A DNA stretch of 64,000 nucleotides, from assembly GCF_014649695.1 (NCBI RefSeq), contig NZ_BMTN01000003.1, forward strand, positions 663,894 through 727,893, written 5' to 3'. The notes under the pieces are model-generated. The model was not told where the DNA came from, did not search any database, and saw only the letters and a program-made list of their open reading frames with translations. Below are positions 1 through 8,297 of this stretch, in pieces. The position numbers and the translations under genes are program-made. How positions within the stretch are numbered: position 1 is the first letter of the stretch; the number at the start of each line of letters is the position of its first letter. The DNA is from Streptomyces kurssanovii. Its GTDB lineage: Bacteria > Actinomycetota > Actinomycetes > Streptomycetales > Streptomycetaceae.

Positions 1-846
1 ATCACGGACTGGATGAACGCAGAGGGTCATCGGACCACACGTGGTGGGATGTGGCGGCCAGCCGTCCTGGCGAACGTGTTGGACCACCCGGCGATCGCTG
101 GCCTCACCGAGGACGAGAACGGTGAGCTGGTGGGCAGTGGCGGCCCGCAGATCATCACACCCGAGGAGTTCCTGGCCATCCGCGCGCTCCGCCCGTCCAA
201 TGCTCCCGACAGCGATCGGGCGGAGCAGCGTGAGTACCTGCTGACGGGCGGCGCGAGTGTGTGCGGGCTGTGCACGAAGTGGCTTGACGCTTCGCCCTCC
301 AATAGCGGGGCCCGGGGGTATCGGTGCAGCCCGAGTACGCGGCAGCATCCTGGCGGCTGCGGCAAGGTGCGGGTCAATGCCGACTTGCTGGAGACCTACG
401 TGGCGGAGCACGTGCTGGCGGAGCTGGCGAAGCCTGAGGTGCAGGCCCTTTTGGAAGCGGCGCGGGACCAAGTGCTCGGCGAGGTCGAGCAGTTGCGCAA
501 GGACATCGAAGCGGCCCATGCGCAGCAGAAGGAGCTCGGGGAGGACTACGCCCGGCGGCAGATTTCGAAGGAGTCTTTCAAGACGGCCGACCGAGAGCTG
601 TCGCAGAGTATCCGGGATGCCGAGGTGCGGGTACGAAGGCTGGAGCAGGTCAAGAACGCGCCGTTGGGCGGCGTATCCGACTTGGTGCGGTGGTGGAAGC
701 ATGCGCCGCTGCGTTCCAAGAAGGGGCTGGTGGTGTTGATGCTGGAGCAGGTCGTTGTGTATCCGGCTGCGTCCCGTGGGTCACGCACGGTGGATAGCGA
801 TCGTGTGGCGTTGCACTGGCGCAGCTGGACCCAGGTCCCGGCGTAG
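1..846 (+). CDS. Large serine recombinase, C-terminal part (5' end outside window)
   Basis: The frame is open from base 1 to a TAG at 844-846, so this is the 3' part of a longer gene. The first residues read TDWMNAEGHRTTRGGMW, the end of the recombinase domain (PF07508), followed by the 'NVLDHPAIAG' block that normally precedes the zinc ribbon. A zinc beta-ribbon follows: CGLC near residue 87, then YRC and GGC about 20-30 residues later. After that comes a long charged coiled coil (about residues 135-215) and a short basic tail. This order is that of phage and ICE integrases of the phiC31/Bxb1 class, which carry out site-specific integration and excision. The catalytic serine domain is not in the window. 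It ends about 75 bp from a truncated HAD gene, so it probably marks the right edge of an integrated element lying mostly to the left. Confidence 0.88.
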   Translation: MTDWMNAEGHRTTRGGMWRPAVLANVLDHPAIAGLTEDENGELVGSGGPQIITPEEFLAIRALRPSNAPDSDRAEQREYLLTGGASVCGLCTKWLDASPSNSGARGYRCSPSTRQHPGGCGKVRVNADLLETYVAEHVLAELAKPEVQALLEAARDQVLGEVEQLRKDIEAAHAQQKELGEDYARRQISKESFKTADRELSQSIRDAEVRVRRLEQVKNAPLGGVSDLVRWWKHAPLRSKKGLVVLMLEQVVVYPAASRGSRTVDSDRVALHWRSWTQVPA

Positions 847-883
847 CTGCCGCAGGTCCATTAGGTCCAGCTCGTACGGGTGG

Positions 884-909
884 GCCCGGGTTCCGCGGTG
901 AACCCGGGC
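884..909 (+). terminator. Hairpin terminator after the serine recombinase
   Basis: A perfect 10-bp inverted repeat (GCCCGGGTTC / GAACCCGGGC, 6-base loop) lies 38 bp after the recombinase stop. It has no T-run, as is common in Streptomyces, and could stop transcription from both sides. Confidence 0.6.
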
Positions 910-919
910 TCGCGCCCGT

Positions 920-1312
920 CTAGTCCTTGGGCTGTCCTCTATCCAGCCGGCGGGAGGTGTGTCTCCGCGCTCGGATCGAGGAAGCGATCGAAGAAGCCTT
1001 GGTGAGGTTCTTCCAACCGGCGCGTCGAAGTATGGACAGCCCTTCGAGCACGTGAGCGGGGCAGGTGGCCGAGCAAGCCATGTGGCCCAAGTAGTCGCGC
1101 CACAGCGCCGCAGCCGAAGGGGCGAGACCGTACTGGTTGCGGATCGCTTCGAAGGTCTCAGGGCAGGCACGCTCTCGCACGAAATGGAGCAAATGCAGTC
1201 GGGCATCGTCGTCCAGGGCGTGCTGCGCGGAGAAGGCCGAAACCCAGTCTGACAAGGGGCCTTGGCGATCAACGAGTGTGTTGTCAAGGTCGAAGATCAC
1301 CAGCCGCTGCAT
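920..1312 (-). pseudogene. HAD-family hydrolase, 3'-truncated remnant
   Basis: From the probable start at 1312 the protein reads MQRLVIFDLDNTLVDR, which is HAD motif I with the nucleophile aspartate, followed by a helical cap-like region. The similarity ends at about residue 100 ('LEGLSILRRAGW', near base 1015). The expected next piece, motif II with its Thr/Ser-Asn-Gly, is replaced by about 30 unrelated basic residues before the stop. Motifs III and IV, with the lysine and the magnesium-binding aspartates, are missing, so the product should be inactive. Complete relatives are about 210-230 residues. The break faces the serine recombinase, which suggests that insertion or deletion of a mobile element cut this gene. 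The ATG at 1387 gives a longer N-terminus without homology. Confidence 0.62.
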
Positions 1313-1482
1313 GGAAGCAGACCCTACGGGATCCATGAGCACGCGAGACAGGCGACCGTGTCGCACGGTCTCCGGAGTACCGGACATTGTTCGTCAAGCC
1401 CTGCCCAGCGAAGGCAGCCCGTCAGCCGGGAAATGGTGAGGGCACGGGGCTTGTCTTCCAGTAGGCCGCAATGCTTGAGCAA

Positions 1483-2262
1483 CTAAAGTTGAAACTTTTC
1501 GGTGAGGGCACTTTGCAGCCCTGCCGTGGCGGGATCTAGGGGCCACTGCCGATCGACGTCGCGATTATGTGCAGTCGAAGAAAACTCGGGACGACCACGG
1601 GAATCTACGCGAGCAATAACGGGACGCTGGTGGGCAGAGTTGGTGGCGTGACTCTTCGCCAGGACCGCTGGGTCCAGATCACCTAGCGAGAATCCTTTCG
1701 CCGCTATCCGACATTCGAGATCTCGAATGGTAGGTTCTGGGTTCGCGCAGAGTTCGTCATAGCTCACGGCTACAGTTCTTTCGCTGGGGAGCTCCAGTGA
1801 TTTCCCGTAGAAGCGGCGCCAGATATTTACCCTTGCGGCTTCGTCTTCGCCAGCCCACGGGCGACCACCATCGAACGAACGTCGCAAGCTCTCCACGACT
1901 CCACGTGGGTGTCGTAGCATAAGAACAAATAGCGCGTCCGGAACATCACCTGCCAGGTCTTTGCCAAGCAGTAGGTTCCACGGAGAATGGTCCAGATAGA
2001 ATTCGCAACTTTCCTTTACGGCCACCGACTGAGCGAATTCGAGCGCATGTGTTCGCAAATCGTCAAGGTAGTCGTTCAAGAAGCGTCCGGGAAATCCCTC
2101 AAATTCGCGCGGCGCGATCTTGCGCGCAAAATAGAAGGCATTGAATTCGCCCAAGTCGCAGACTCTTTTCGAGCTCCCCAGATATCTACCCATCATCGTT
2201 GTTCCACTACGAGGGCTCCCCAGGACGAGGACTGCGCGTGGCGTTCCATCTGCCGGCATCAT
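1483..2262 (-). CDS. PAPS-dependent sulfotransferase family protein
   Basis: A protein of about 259 residues that should transfer a sulfuryl group from PAPS to an acceptor in the cytoplasm. The 5'-phosphosulfate-binding loop VLGSPRSGTTMMGRYL lies near the N-terminus. The 3'-phosphate-binding segment is LMLRHPRGVVESLRRSF, with the Arg and Ser in the usual RxPx5S spacing. The start is ATG 2262 or the adjacent ATG 2259; both follow a GAGGAG ribosome site. The upstream reading frame to 2478 has no ribosome site and no homology. The gene is divergent from the ATP-grasp gene, and the 19-bp element at 2378-2396 lies between them. Codon use is noticeably more A/T-rich than in the chromosomal genes further right, which fits horizontal transfer. 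The acceptor cannot be read from the sequence. A small-molecule product of the neighbouring cluster is the natural guess. Confidence 0.85.
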   Translation of the reverse strand: MMPADGTPRAVLVLGSPRSGTTMMGRYLGSSKRVCDLGEFNAFYFARKIAPREFEGFPGRFLNDYLDDLRTHALEFAQSVAVKESCEFYLDHSPWNLLLGKDLAGDVPDALFVLMLRHPRGVVESLRRSFDGGRPWAGEDEAARVNIWRRFYGKSLELPSERTVAVSYDELCANPEPTIRDLECRIAAKGFSLGDLDPAVLAKSHATNSAHQRPVIARVDSRGRPEFSSTAHNRDVDRQWPLDPATAGLQSALTEKFQL

Positions 2263-2377
2263 CGAACTCCTCTCAGCAAGTGAGGCCGCGAAGCCTCCAG
2301 GGCGCGCCTGAGCCCGCATGGCCGTGGCCTGCGAGAGTGACCTTCCAACTGACAGCCAATCACAGCAAGCTCGTGCG

Positions 2378-2396
2378 GTGATATCACGGTGGTGAT
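2378..2396 (+). promoter_or_regulatory. 19-bp operator-like element, copy 1
   Basis: The sequence is GTGATATCACGGTGGTGAT: a perfect 10-bp palindrome (GTGATATCAC) plus a spaced GTGAT half-site that also pairs with the inner ATCAC. It lies 116 bp before the sulfotransferase start and 243 bp before the ATP-grasp start. Copy 2 (12465-12483, other strand) matches at 17 of 19 positions and sits at nearly the same distance from the start of the large operon. The likely role, operator for a cluster regulator, is inference. Confidence 0.6.
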
Positions 2397-2638
2397 TTGG
2401 TTTCGTAGCGACCAACGCGCACCCTAAGAGCACCCGGTGGAAGGAATGGGGGCGTCTCCTCCACCGCTCGACAACCACCGATTCCGTGTTGCTCCGGCGC
2501 AGCGGTCATGGCGGACTGTGCGCAGGGCCGGGAAACACATAATTCCTCTGCCGGACTCGCCGGCCGCATCTCAGATATTCGATCCCGAAGAGGTCTGCTG
2601 CATGCCCGTACTTTCGACCAACATGGAGGTTCAGAATC

Positions 2639-3709
2639 GTGGCTAGTCGACGTGAGGCGGTAGTCGCGCCAATCCCCTCAAGCGATGACATTCCGTTCGC
2701 ATACCAGGTTATCGCTCGTGTGGCGCCCCGGCTGGGCATTGAGCTGGAGCTTGAGCCGTGGGGCGGCGAAGCTGCCCGGCTCGGGTTCCCAAATGGGCAG
2801 ATCGCCTACTTTCGCCATGGCAACCTCGATATCAACCGCTCAGGTAGTGCCGACCTCGCTCGGGACAAGTACGCATGCGCGCACTTCCTCGCTAACGCTG
2901 GCATCCCAGTTCCATCGAGCTTCCCGATCCACGCACTTGACGAGGTAACGAACGAGAGGCTAGAGAGCTTTGTTGCGCAGCACTCTTGGCCCTTCGTCGT
3001 GAAGCCCAATAGCCGCTACGGCGGCCAGGGAGTCGAGAAGGTCGACAACATGCCGGCCTTGCGTTACGCCGTGAAACAGGCGTTGCACATAGACAAGATC
3101 GCGCTGGTTCAACCTTTCATTCGGGGCCAAGATGTCAGAGTCGTGGTGCTCGATGGTTCACCGATCGCAGCGTACAGCCGTATCCCGCCTGTCCTGATTG
3201 GTGACGGCAGACGTGCGATTCAGCTACTCCTCGAAGACTTGTATGCCGATGCCGATGGTGAGCCTGCCGGGCTGGCAAAGCGGCTCCCAGATCACGGTGA
3301 AGCCTCAGCCCGGCTGGCGAGACGGGAGGGTGGGCTGCATCGTGTACCTGGCAGGGGCGAGCACGTTCCCCTCACGGACGCCGCCAATGTCGCGACCGGG
3401 GCGGACGTAGTCGACCTGTCTCAGGAACTCCCGGCGGATGTGCTGGCCTTGGCGGTCAGCGCGGCCCAGGCTGCGGGACTGCGCCTGGCAGGGGTGGACC
3501 TTCTGGTCGACCTCGGGATGGAACAGTCCGACCTCGCCCACTCCCGGGCCCACCGCAATGTGACGGACGATGGCCTCGGCGAAGGACAGTGCGTCGTCTT
3601 GGAGATCAACAGTGCCCCTGAGCTCGACGGCTTCGCCTCGCTCGGCGACAGCCAAGCCGCTCTCGTTGAGCATCTGTACGAAATGATCCTGCTGGAAATA
3701 GGCAGATAG
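2639..3709 (+). CDS. ATP-grasp ligase, cyanophycin-synthetase/glutathione-synthetase-like
   Basis: A 356-residue ATP-grasp enzyme that probably joins a carboxylate, activated as acyl phosphate, to an amine. It starts at GTG 2639, nine bases after GGAGG. Features in order: an N-terminal substrate domain containing 'LDINRSGSADLARDKYACAH'; the motif ANAGIPVPSS typical of cyanophycin-synthetase and GshF-type ligases; the ATP-grasp core with WPFVVKPNSRYGGQGV (phosphate-binding lysine and glycine loop); the adenine-contact region ALVQPFIRGQDVRVVVLDG; GDGRRAIQLLLE; and near the C-terminus the magnesium site VLEINSAPELDGF. The family usually makes amide bonds. No peptide-synthetase partner is visible, so it may act on small molecules or on a short peptide. 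It diverges from the sulfotransferase and shares that intergenic control region. Confidence 0.85.
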   Translation: MASRREAVVAPIPSSDDIPFAYQVIARVAPRLGIELELEPWGGEAARLGFPNGQIAYFRHGNLDINRSGSADLARDKYACAHFLANAGIPVPSSFPIHALDEVTNERLESFVAQHSWPFVVKPNSRYGGQGVEKVDNMPALRYAVKQALHIDKIALVQPFIRGQDVRVVVLDGSPIAAYSRIPPVLIGDGRRAIQLLLEDLYADADGEPAGLAKRLPDHGEASARLARREGGLHRVPGRGEHVPLTDAANVATGADVVDLSQELPADVLALAVSAAQAAGLRLAGVDLLVDLGMEQSDLAHSRAHRNVTDDGLGEGQCVVLEINSAPELDGFASLGDSQAALVEHLYEMILLEIGR

Positions 3710-4031
3710 GCGACATCCAATTCCAGAACTGCCCGCCTGGTGAACTCCAGGCCCCGCCCGGCCTGTTGCGCGCAACCCTCCCTGTCCATGGCGGACCGAT
3801 CCGGAGCCTGCATCAGCGGCTGGTGGGGGCCGAGGCGTCGAGGGTGGCTGCCTGACGCCGGGCAGTAACCGTCGACGTCGCCGGGCACTGGATCTCCGAA
3901 ATTGGTGCCACCAAGGGTGCACAACGACCGCCGGTCGCAACAATCTCACCGCAGCCGTGCCAATTGGCGTCCACAGGGCGGAAGATCCTACGAACTCACC
4001 CCCCCGCCCGGTTTGCGCAGGGGCGAGCGGT
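3710..4031. other. Gap without a convincing gene
   Basis: Between the ATP-grasp stop and the terminator of the next pseudogene only short frames occur. One 26-codon frame (3788-3868) has no ribosome site. No RNA gene or repeat was recognised. Confidence 0.5.
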
Positions 4032-4049
4032 CGGGGGCGTCTGCCCCCG
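4032..4049 (-). terminator. Hairpin after the MerR/beta-clamp pseudogene
   Basis: A perfect 7-bp stem CGGGGGC / GCCCCCG with a four-base loop, directly after the leftward pseudogene. It is probably the terminator of the formerly active gene. Confidence 0.55.
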
Positions 4050-4052
4050 CGG

Positions 4053-5126
4053 CTAGTTGTCCAGGCTGACCGGCATCAGTATCGAGAACGTGTTCTCGGT
4101 GTCGGATCGGCGAATCGACAGGGGCGCGGTGGGAGCGCCGAACTACAGAATCAGTTGGTCTCGGGCCCCGGCAGCGAGCGCGTGCAGCAGGAACTCGCGG
4201 TTGACGGCGACGCTATTCGGGTCGTCGTCACCGAGCCGTCGGTCGCCACCTTGAGCACGCTGAGGTCGCAGAGCACGCCGTCCTGCATGCGTACCTCGCT
4301 TGCCCGGACAGGGCCAGTCTCCAGCGCCTCACGGAAAGCCGGCACATCGACGAGTGACCGGCGCCCTGATGGCAGGCGGACGAGGCGACGGTAATCGGGA
4401 AAGTCGTGATCGAGGCACTGCCCGGCCGCCTGCCGGTCACCGGTCTCCAACGTCATCCGGACACCGTCCACGGCGAGGTGGACGGGTTCCTCGCCATTCA
4501 GCAGCGCGCGCATCGCGTCGGCAAGCGGGATGGGCACGGTGACCTGCACGCGGGACCCGCCGTGCCCGGCGGTAGCGGCATACGCGACAGCCATCCGGTA
4601 CCGGTCGGTGGCCACGACTTGGAGTGATTCGCCCTCGATGTCGAACAGGACACCGCCGAGCATGGGCAGTTCCGGGTCGGTACTGGCGGCGAACCGGACC
4701 GCGTCCAGGGCGGCGGCCGGCTCGGGCGCGGAGACGGCCATCCGGACTGCGTCGGTGTGGCGCAAAGCCATGGGATTCTCCCTGCGTTCGAGTATTGCTC
4801 GGGCCGCGGAGAACTCAATGCGGGCATCGGACCCACAGTTGGAGACAGCACAGGTGCGCCTGAAGCAGCTTGCGCACCAGGTCTGTGTCCGCACTGGACC
4901 AGCCCGCCAGTACCAGGCGAATGTCCGCCAGCGGCATACCGGCCCGGCGCAGCCGGGCCAGCAGCTGGGCCTCTTCAAGCTGTTCGGGGCCATACCAGCG
5001 GTAGCCGCTCACCGCATCCACCCAGGCCGGGGCCAGCACACCGGCACCGTCGTAGAACCGCAGCGCGCTCACGCTCAGTCCGCTGTCCTGGGCCATCTCA
5101 CCGATACTGCGCATCTCGCTCTCCAC
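4053..5126 (-). pseudogene. MerR-type regulator fused to a DNA polymerase III beta-clamp-like domain, inactivated
   Basis: The first frame (5126 to about 4838) is a MerR winged helix: RSIGEMAQDSGLSVSALRFYD, then GYRWYGPEQLEEAQLLARLR and MPLADIRLVL. Around 4835 it shifts into the frame of 4151-4993, which continues with ARAILERRENP and a sliding-clamp-like region (AALDAVRFAA, ELPMLGGVLFDI, VVATDRYRMAVA, DHDFPDYRRLV). A second shift near 4225-4230 is needed to reach VNREFLLHALAAGA. That segment holds an in-frame TAG at 4143-4145 where a Glu codon is expected, and the gene ends ILMPVSLDN at 4053. The joined product would be about 355 residues, as in intact actinobacterial MerR/DnaN-like fusions. 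Two frameshifts plus a nonsense codon make it a pseudogene. The clamp part is probably a ligand or dimer module rather than a replication factor. Confidence 0.8.
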
Positions 5127-5265
5127 GCCCAGAATCTGAGCTCTCGACCAGGTCGAGAGTCAACCTCAGTCGGCCAACTCGAACACCGAGAACAGTGTGC
5201 GGGTTCGGAGACCGCCAAGGGGGACTAGGAGGCCGCGAGCTCCTCACTTCCAGTTGTGCTGCAAA

Positions 5266-5296
5266 TGGCCCCTGCGTCGGCTTCACGCAGGGGCCA
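5266..5296 (-). terminator. Strong hairpin after the lysyl-tRNA synthetase gene
   Basis: A perfect 12-bp stem (TGGCCCCTGCGT / ACGCAGGGGCCA) with a 7-base loop, 26 bp after the synthetase stop. The template continues with TTTG in the leftward direction. It closes the long leftward operon. Confidence 0.8.
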
Positions 5297-5321
5297 CATG
5301 AACTGGAGCGCCGGGGACGAG

Positions 5322-6812
5322 TCAGCTGGGCTTCACCAGAGGGAACAGGATGGTTTCGCGGATATTCTTGCCTGTGAAGGCCATGATCAGGCGGTCGATA
5401 CCCATGCCCATGCCGCCCGTGGGGGGCATGCCATATTCCAGGGCGCGGAGGAAGTCCTCGTCGAGTTGCATAGCTTCCGGATCGCCGCCCGCGGCGAGCA
5501 GGGATTGCTCGGTGAGGCGGCGGCGCTGCTCGATTGGGTCGACCAGCTCAGAGTAGGCGGTGCCGAGTTCGGCTCCGAAGCCGATCAGGTCCCACTTCTC
5601 TGCCAGGAGCGGCTCGGAGCGGTGCTGGCGGGTTAGCGGCGAGGTCTCAACCGGGTAGTCCATGACGAACGTGGGCTGCATGATTGTGTGCTCGACGAGT
5701 CCCTCGAACACTTCCTGAACGAGCTTGCCCTGCCCCCACTTGGCGTCCCAGGCGACGTCACGGGCGTCAGCGAGCTTACGGACGTCCTCGATAGGGGTGT
5801 GCGGTGTGATCTCCTCACCGAGGGTGTCCGAGACCAGCCCATAGACGGTTCTGCGCGGCCACTCGGCGAGGCCCAGGTCGTACTCGACGTTGTCGTGGAC
5901 GACCGTGGTCGTGCCCAGGGCGGCCACGACGGCCTGCTGGATCGACCGCTGGGTGAGGTCGGCCATGTCGTTGTAGTCGAGATAGGTGCCGTAGGTCTCG
6001 AGCATCGTGAACTCGGGGTTGTGCGTGGAGTCTGCACCCTCGTTCCGGAAGTTCCGGTTGATCTCGAAGACCTTCTCGATGCCGCCGACGACTAGCCGCT
6101 TCAGGTACAGCTCGATCGCAATCCGGAGATACATCTCCATGTTGTAGGCGTTGATGTGGGTCTTGAACGGTCGGGCCGCAGCGCCGCCGTGGATCCGCTG
6201 GAGCATGGGCGTCTCGACCTCGAGGTAGCCCTCGGAGTGCCAGAAGTCCCGGATCGCCCGCACGGTGTCGCTGCGCAGGTGGGCCATCTTGCGGGACTCG
6301 TCGTTGACGATGAGGTCGAGATACCGGTAGCGGACACGCGCCTCGGGGTCGGTGAGGCCGGCGTGCTTCTCCGGCAGCGGTCGGAGGCACTTCGACGTGA
6401 TCGCCCAGCTCTCCGCCATGATCGACAGTTCGCCACGCTTGGACGAGATGACCTCGCCGGTCACGCCGATGTGGTCGCCGAGGTCCACATCGTGCTTCCA
6501 TGCGTTGAGCGCGTCCTCGCCGACGCCCGCGAGGGAGATCATCACCTGGATGTCGGCGGTTCCGTCACGAAGAGTGGCGAAGCAGAGTTTGCCGCCGATC
6601 CGCGACAGCATGACCCGCCCCGCGATCCCGACCTTCTCCCCGGTCGCAGTGTCGGCTTCCAGGCTGGGGTATTTCCCCCGGACTTCGCCGATGGCGTGCG
6701 TGCGCGGGTAGGTCACCGGATACGGTTCGATGCCGTTCTCGCGGAGTCGCGCCACCTTCTCCAGACGGACACGCATCTGCTCCGGGGCGTCCTCGTAGAT
6801 CTCGTCACTCAT
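5322..6812 (-). CDS. lysS: Lysyl-tRNA synthetase, class II
   Basis: A 496-residue enzyme that charges tRNA-Lys with lysine using ATP. It has an N-terminal OB-fold anticodon-binding domain (about residues 55-150, with 'IAGRVMLSRIGGKLCFATLRDG'), motif 1 in HSEGYLEVETPML, motif 2 in FEINRNFRNEGADSTHNPEF, and motif 3 in GGMGMGIDRLIM near the C-terminus. Nothing catalytic is missing and the length is normal. The start at 6812 has no clear ribosome site. There are 222 bp between this gene and the oxoamine synthase upstream, so it may be read from the operon, from its own promoter, or both. A housekeeping lysS is expected elsewhere in the genome, so a copy here suggests either self-resistance to a LysRS-targeting product or supply of Lys-tRNA to a tRNA-dependent enzyme. 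Both are inference. Confidence 0.92.
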   Translation of the reverse strand: MSDEIYEDAPEQMRVRLEKVARLRENGIEPYPVTYPRTHAIGEVRGKYPSLEADTATGEKVGIAGRVMLSRIGGKLCFATLRDGTADIQVMISLAGVGEDALNAWKHDVDLGDHIGVTGEVISSKRGELSIMAESWAITSKCLRPLPEKHAGLTDPEARVRYRYLDLIVNDESRKMAHLRSDTVRAIRDFWHSEGYLEVETPMLQRIHGGAAARPFKTHINAYNMEMYLRIAIELYLKRLVVGGIEKVFEINRNFRNEGADSTHNPEFTMLETYGTYLDYNDMADLTQRSIQQAVVAALGTTTVVHDNVEYDLGLAEWPRRTVYGLVSDTLGEEITPHTPIEDVRKLADARDVAWDAKWGQGKLVQEVFEGLVEHTIMQPTFVMDYPVETSPLTRQHRSEPLLAEKWDLIGFGAELGTAYSELVDPIEQRRRLTEQSLLAAGGDPEAMQLDEDFLRALEYGMPPTGGMGMGIDRLIMAFTGKNIRETILFPLVKPS

Positions 6813-7034
6813 GGCACAAGGATAGGCGGAAACGCTCAGCGTCTTCGCCGTGGCTAGCGGTCTCCCGAGCGGACAGGACCAGCTTGTGGACGGCGCGTTG
6901 GCTGCCTCTTTGGTTGATCAGAACCTCCGCGTGGTTTGTCGCCGTCGAAGTCGCGGCGCCTTCCTGCAAGCCGCAACGACTCACCTGTGGGTCGAATGAG
7001 CCGTTGCGAAAGATCGAGACTGACTCTGAGCAGG

Positions 7035-8297
7035 TCAAGCGGCACTTCCCGCGTAGTTGTTCGACAATTCCATGAGCTCAGGCGCCTGCGATGAGACGTC
7101 GTTGATTCGTTCGAGGAGGCCGTCAATCTGCTTGCTGGTGTGCATGGCTGACACAGTGAGACGGATACGGCATGTCTCCGGGGAGACGGCTGGCGGGGTG
7201 ACGGCGACGCACCAGTACCCCTTGTCGAGCATCAGCTCCTCGAACTTTGCCGCTGCGTGTGGTGTCCCCATGTGCAGGGGGACGATGGGCCCGTCGCCAG
7301 GCGGGTGGATGCCCATGCGGGCCAGGCCAGTTCGCAGTCGACGCACGTTGGCCCAGAGGGTTTCGCGGACTCCCGGTTCGCTTCGAAGGATGCGCAGGGC
7401 CGCGATGGTCGCTGCCGCCTGCTCTGCCGGCAGACTTGAGGTGAAACGGTAGCCGGAGCTGAAGGTGCGGAGCATTGCGATCGTCCGCTCATCGCCCAGA
7501 ACGGCGCCTCCCATGCCCCCGAAGGCTTTGCTGAGGGTGGCAACTTGGACGGGGATGCGGCCGGTGAGGCCGAAGTGGTTGGCGGTACCAGATCCGTCGG
7601 CACCGTATACGCCCGTGCCGTGAGCGTCGTCCACCAAGAGGACCGCTCCGTGCGCATCACACAGTTCGACGAGGCGGGGGAGATCCGCCAGGTCGCCGTC
7701 CATGCTGAATACCCCCTCTGTGACGACGAGGATGGCGCGGCCCTGGTATGCGGCGAGGATGTCGGCCAGGTGGTCGGCATCGTTGTGCCGGAAGCGAACC
7801 CGTTCTCCAGAGGATTCTCGTGCGCCCATCTGGATGCTGCGGTGACACATCTCATCGTAAATCACCACTGGTCGGCTGCTGGGTGACGGGGACCCGTACC
7901 AGCGGCGCGCTAGTTCACCGGCATCGAGGATGCCGTGGACGGCTGCGATGTTGGCCAGCAGTCCGGTTGCGGTGATGAGAGCCGATGGCTGCTTCTTGAA
8001 CTCGGCGAGATCGTCTTCGAGTTGTTCGAGTAGCCCGAGGTTGCCGCCGAGGCGGCGGGATTCGCTGGTGGCGTGGGTGTGCTCGTGCAGTGCTTGGGTG
8101 GCTGCAGCCTTCACTTCGGGTCGGTGGTTGAGGCCGAGGTAGTTGTTCGAGCAGAAGGAGACCACGGTGCTGCCGTCGTGAAGGCGTACGTGTGGTGTGG
8201 GCAGAGTCTCGCTCCGGCGCTCTGGCGGGAGAAGTCCGCGGCCGGCCAGCCAGTCATGGGCGGTGTGAAGGTCGGAGAACAGCCTTGGTGTGTTCAT
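7035..8297 (-). CDS. Alpha-oxoamine synthase family PLP enzyme (BioF/Kbl-like)
   Basis: A 420-residue type I PLP enzyme that should condense an amino acid with an acyl thioester, with loss of CO2, to give an alpha-amino ketone. Family signs are SFCSNNYLGL near residue 47, the Gly-rich SRRLGGNLGLLEQLEDDLA, H152 in the 'DEMCHRSI' region, the cofactor-binding LLVDDAHGTGVYG around residues 221-232, and the Schiff-base lysine K257 in ATLSKAFGGMGG. The C-terminal domain is complete. Its start overlaps the nucleotidyltransferase stop by ATGA, so the two are translationally coupled. No biotin genes are nearby, so it is more likely a secondary-metabolism oxoamine synthase than BioF. The acyl donor and amino acid cannot be read from the sequence. 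Confidence 0.85.
   Translation of the reverse strand: MNTPRLFSDLHTAHDWLAGRGLLPPERRSETLPTPHVRLHDGSTVVSFCSNNYLGLNHRPEVKAAATQALHEHTHATSESRRLGGNLGLLEQLEDDLAEFKKQPSALITATGLLANIAAVHGILDAGELARRWYGSPSPSSRPVVIYDEMCHRSIQMGARESSGERVRFRHNDADHLADILAAYQGRAILVVTEGVFSMDGDLADLPRLVELCDAHGAVLLVDDAHGTGVYGADGSGTANHFGLTGRIPVQVATLSKAFGGMGGAVLGDERTIAMLRTFSSGYRFTSSLPAEQAAATIAALRILRSEPGVRETLWANVRRLRTGLARMGIHPPGDGPIVPLHMGTPHAAAKFEELMLDKGYWCVAVTPPAVSPETCRIRLTVSAMHTSKQIDGLLERINDVSSQAPELMELSNNYAGSAA

Noticed and set aside
3788-3868. 26-codon ORF after the ATP-grasp gene as a possible precursor peptide
   Set aside because: No ribosome site, no core-peptide signature, and ATP-grasp relatives of this type usually work on small molecules.
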